Below, piece by piece: positions 4,482-5,421 of a stretch of 5,421 nt of DNA. The notes beneath the pieces were generated by a model. The model had not been told where the DNA came from. It was given only the letters and a program-made list of their open reading frames with translations, and did not search any database. How positions within the stretch are numbered: the stretch's first letter is position 1; the number at the start of each line of letters is the position of its first letter. Both the position numbers and the translations under genes were made by a program. The stretch comes from an uncultured Microcoleaceae cyanobacterium (GTDB lineage: Bacteria > Cyanobacteriota > Cyanobacteriia > Cyanobacteriales > Microcoleaceae): contig CALKCV010000339.1 of NCBI GenBank assembly GCA_938083405.1, positions 1-5,421 on the forward strand, read 5' to 3'.

Positions 4482-5421
4482 ATGACTGCAGCACAAAATA
4501 TCAAATACAAATATCAGTTCCAAGGTCCCATCGACTTTAGGAACCCTACCTATCTCAACAGAGAAATAGATGGAGAATTATTAGCCGCTTTGAAAGGCGG
4601 TAATTTTTGCTATGTATTGGGTTCCCTGCACTCTGGTAAAACTAGCTTGATGCTAAAAGCTATAGAATTACTAAAAGCAGAAAACTATGTCTGCGTCGCC
4701 CTGGATTTTACTAAAGTAAAAAATAATCTTATTTCTGTAGAAGAATGGTACGAGGGAGCAATTTTAGAGTTAGAAACCGTTTTCGACCTATCCAAAAAAT
4801 CTATTGATTTATGGTGGTCGCAAAAGGAATATATCTCTGCGGTAGAAAGATTGATTGTTTTTATTGAAGACGTTCTTTTGCCCAACGCCCAAGAGAAAAT
4901 AGTAATATTTATAGATGGAATAGACGACGATCGCTACCTAAATAGTCCCTTAGAAGATATCTTTGCTCTAATCGAATATTGCCATCTGGAAAAAAGTAAA
5001 AATATCAAATTACAACGATTAACATTTGCCTTATTCGGAGAAAGCATTCCCGAGGATATTCAGAAGTTGGGTAAATCTCTACAATTAAAAAACTTTGATT
5101 GGAAACAAGTCCCGCCGCTGATAAAAGGATTGGAAGGTAAAGTCAAAAACCAGGAAGCAGTTATGGGGGAGATTTTGTATTGGACTGAAGGGCAGCCTTT
5201 TTTAACCCAAAAAGTTTGTAAGTTAGTAGAAAATTATGTGGGAGATAGCTATTTAGGAAACGGCGCGGAATCGGACCGCGACGAAGCAGGTTTAGTAGAG
5301 GATTTAGTCAAGATTTGCGTAATAGAAAAGTGGGAATCTCAGGACGAACCGCCCCACTTAATAAGAATAGGCGATCGCCTCCGGGGCGAACAGAAAAATC
5401 CCCAAAGTTTGTTACAGCTAT
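4482..5421 (+). CDS. AAA-like (AAA_35-type) P-loop NTPase, C-terminus beyond window
   Basis: The frame is open from ATG 4482 to the window edge (313 codons). The N-terminus has the YQFQGPIDFRNPTYLNRE opening typical of cyanobacterial AAA-like domain proteins. Walker A is GSLHSGKT (47-54), with Lys53. Walker B is VIFIDGIDD (141-149); Gly146 stands where most relatives, from memory, have Glu (IDEID), so hydrolysis may be weak or rely on Asp148. The family motif GQPFLT is at 237-242 and the HLIRIGDRL segment at 292-300 matches the winged-helix-like end. Such domains usually sit in front of WD40, TPR, CHASE2 or other effector domains, and their function is mostly unknown. The missing C-terminus would show which. 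It is divergent in position from the minus-strand genes. Confidence 0.88.
   Translation, partial: MTAAQNIKYKYQFQGPIDFRNPTYLNREIDGELLAALKGGNFCYVLGSLHSGKTSLMLKAIELLKAENYVCVALDFTKVKNNLISVEEWYEGAILELETVFDLSKKSIDLWWSQKEYISAVERLIVFIEDVLLPNAQEKIVIFIDGIDDDRYLNSPLEDIFALIEYCHLEKSKNIKLQRLTFALFGESIPEDIQKLGKSLQLKNFDWKQVPPLIKGLEGKVKNQEAVMGEILYWTEGQPFLTQKVCKLVENYVGDSYLGNGAESDRDEAGLVEDLVKICVIEKWESQDEPPHLIRIGDRLRGEQKNPQSLLQL
5371..5378. repeat. HIP1 octamer
   Basis: A second GCGATCGC, inside the ATPase gene, supports the cyanobacterial origin of this side of the window. Confidence 0.85.

Noticed and set aside
4685..4885. 66-residue minus-strand frame
   Set aside because: It is antisense to the AAA-like gene, whose frame has clear motifs.

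Overview
The window comes from a cyanobacterium, probably a filamentous (Oscillatoriales-like) one. It carries an allophycocyanin operon, two copies of the HIP1 octamer GCGATCGC, a heptameric AT-rich tandem repeat, several families of palindromic repeat, an IS200/IS605-type TnpB element and a cyanobacterial-style AAA-like ATPase. The phylum is secure; the genus is not.

Minus strand, read right to left. A broken class III nucleotide cyclase (3925-3363) lies just upstream of the apc control region (3362-3167). The operon follows: apcA (3166-2681), a heptamer repeat, apcB (2544-2059), a 281-bp spacer holding two RNA-type inverted repeats, and apcC (1777-1574), closed by a clear intrinsic terminator (1537-1512). 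ApcA and ApcB are the alpha and beta subunits of the phycobilisome core pigment, each with its bilin-binding Cys81. ApcC is the small linker that caps core trimers. A TnpB-only transposon (about 1507-172) sits just past the terminator. Its right end stops 28 bp before the start codon of the next gene (143-1, cut by the window edge), which encodes a secreted, probably thylakoid-lumen, protein.

The stretch from 3926 to 4481 has no intact gene. It holds a perfect 21-bp palindrome, a protein-like minus-strand frame that looks like the tail of a decayed gene (4165-4001), and a large nested inverted-repeat structure (4173-4396). The + strand gene at 4482-5421, open at the window edge, encodes an AAA-like (AAA_35-type) P-loop NTPase.

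The points most worth following are: the 133-bp nested hairpin between apcB and apcC; the TnpB element that may supply both the guide RNA and the 5' leader of the downstream gene; the composite inverted-repeat element upstream of the ATPase; and the multiply damaged cyclase next to the apc promoter. I saw no convincing new defence or biosynthetic system.
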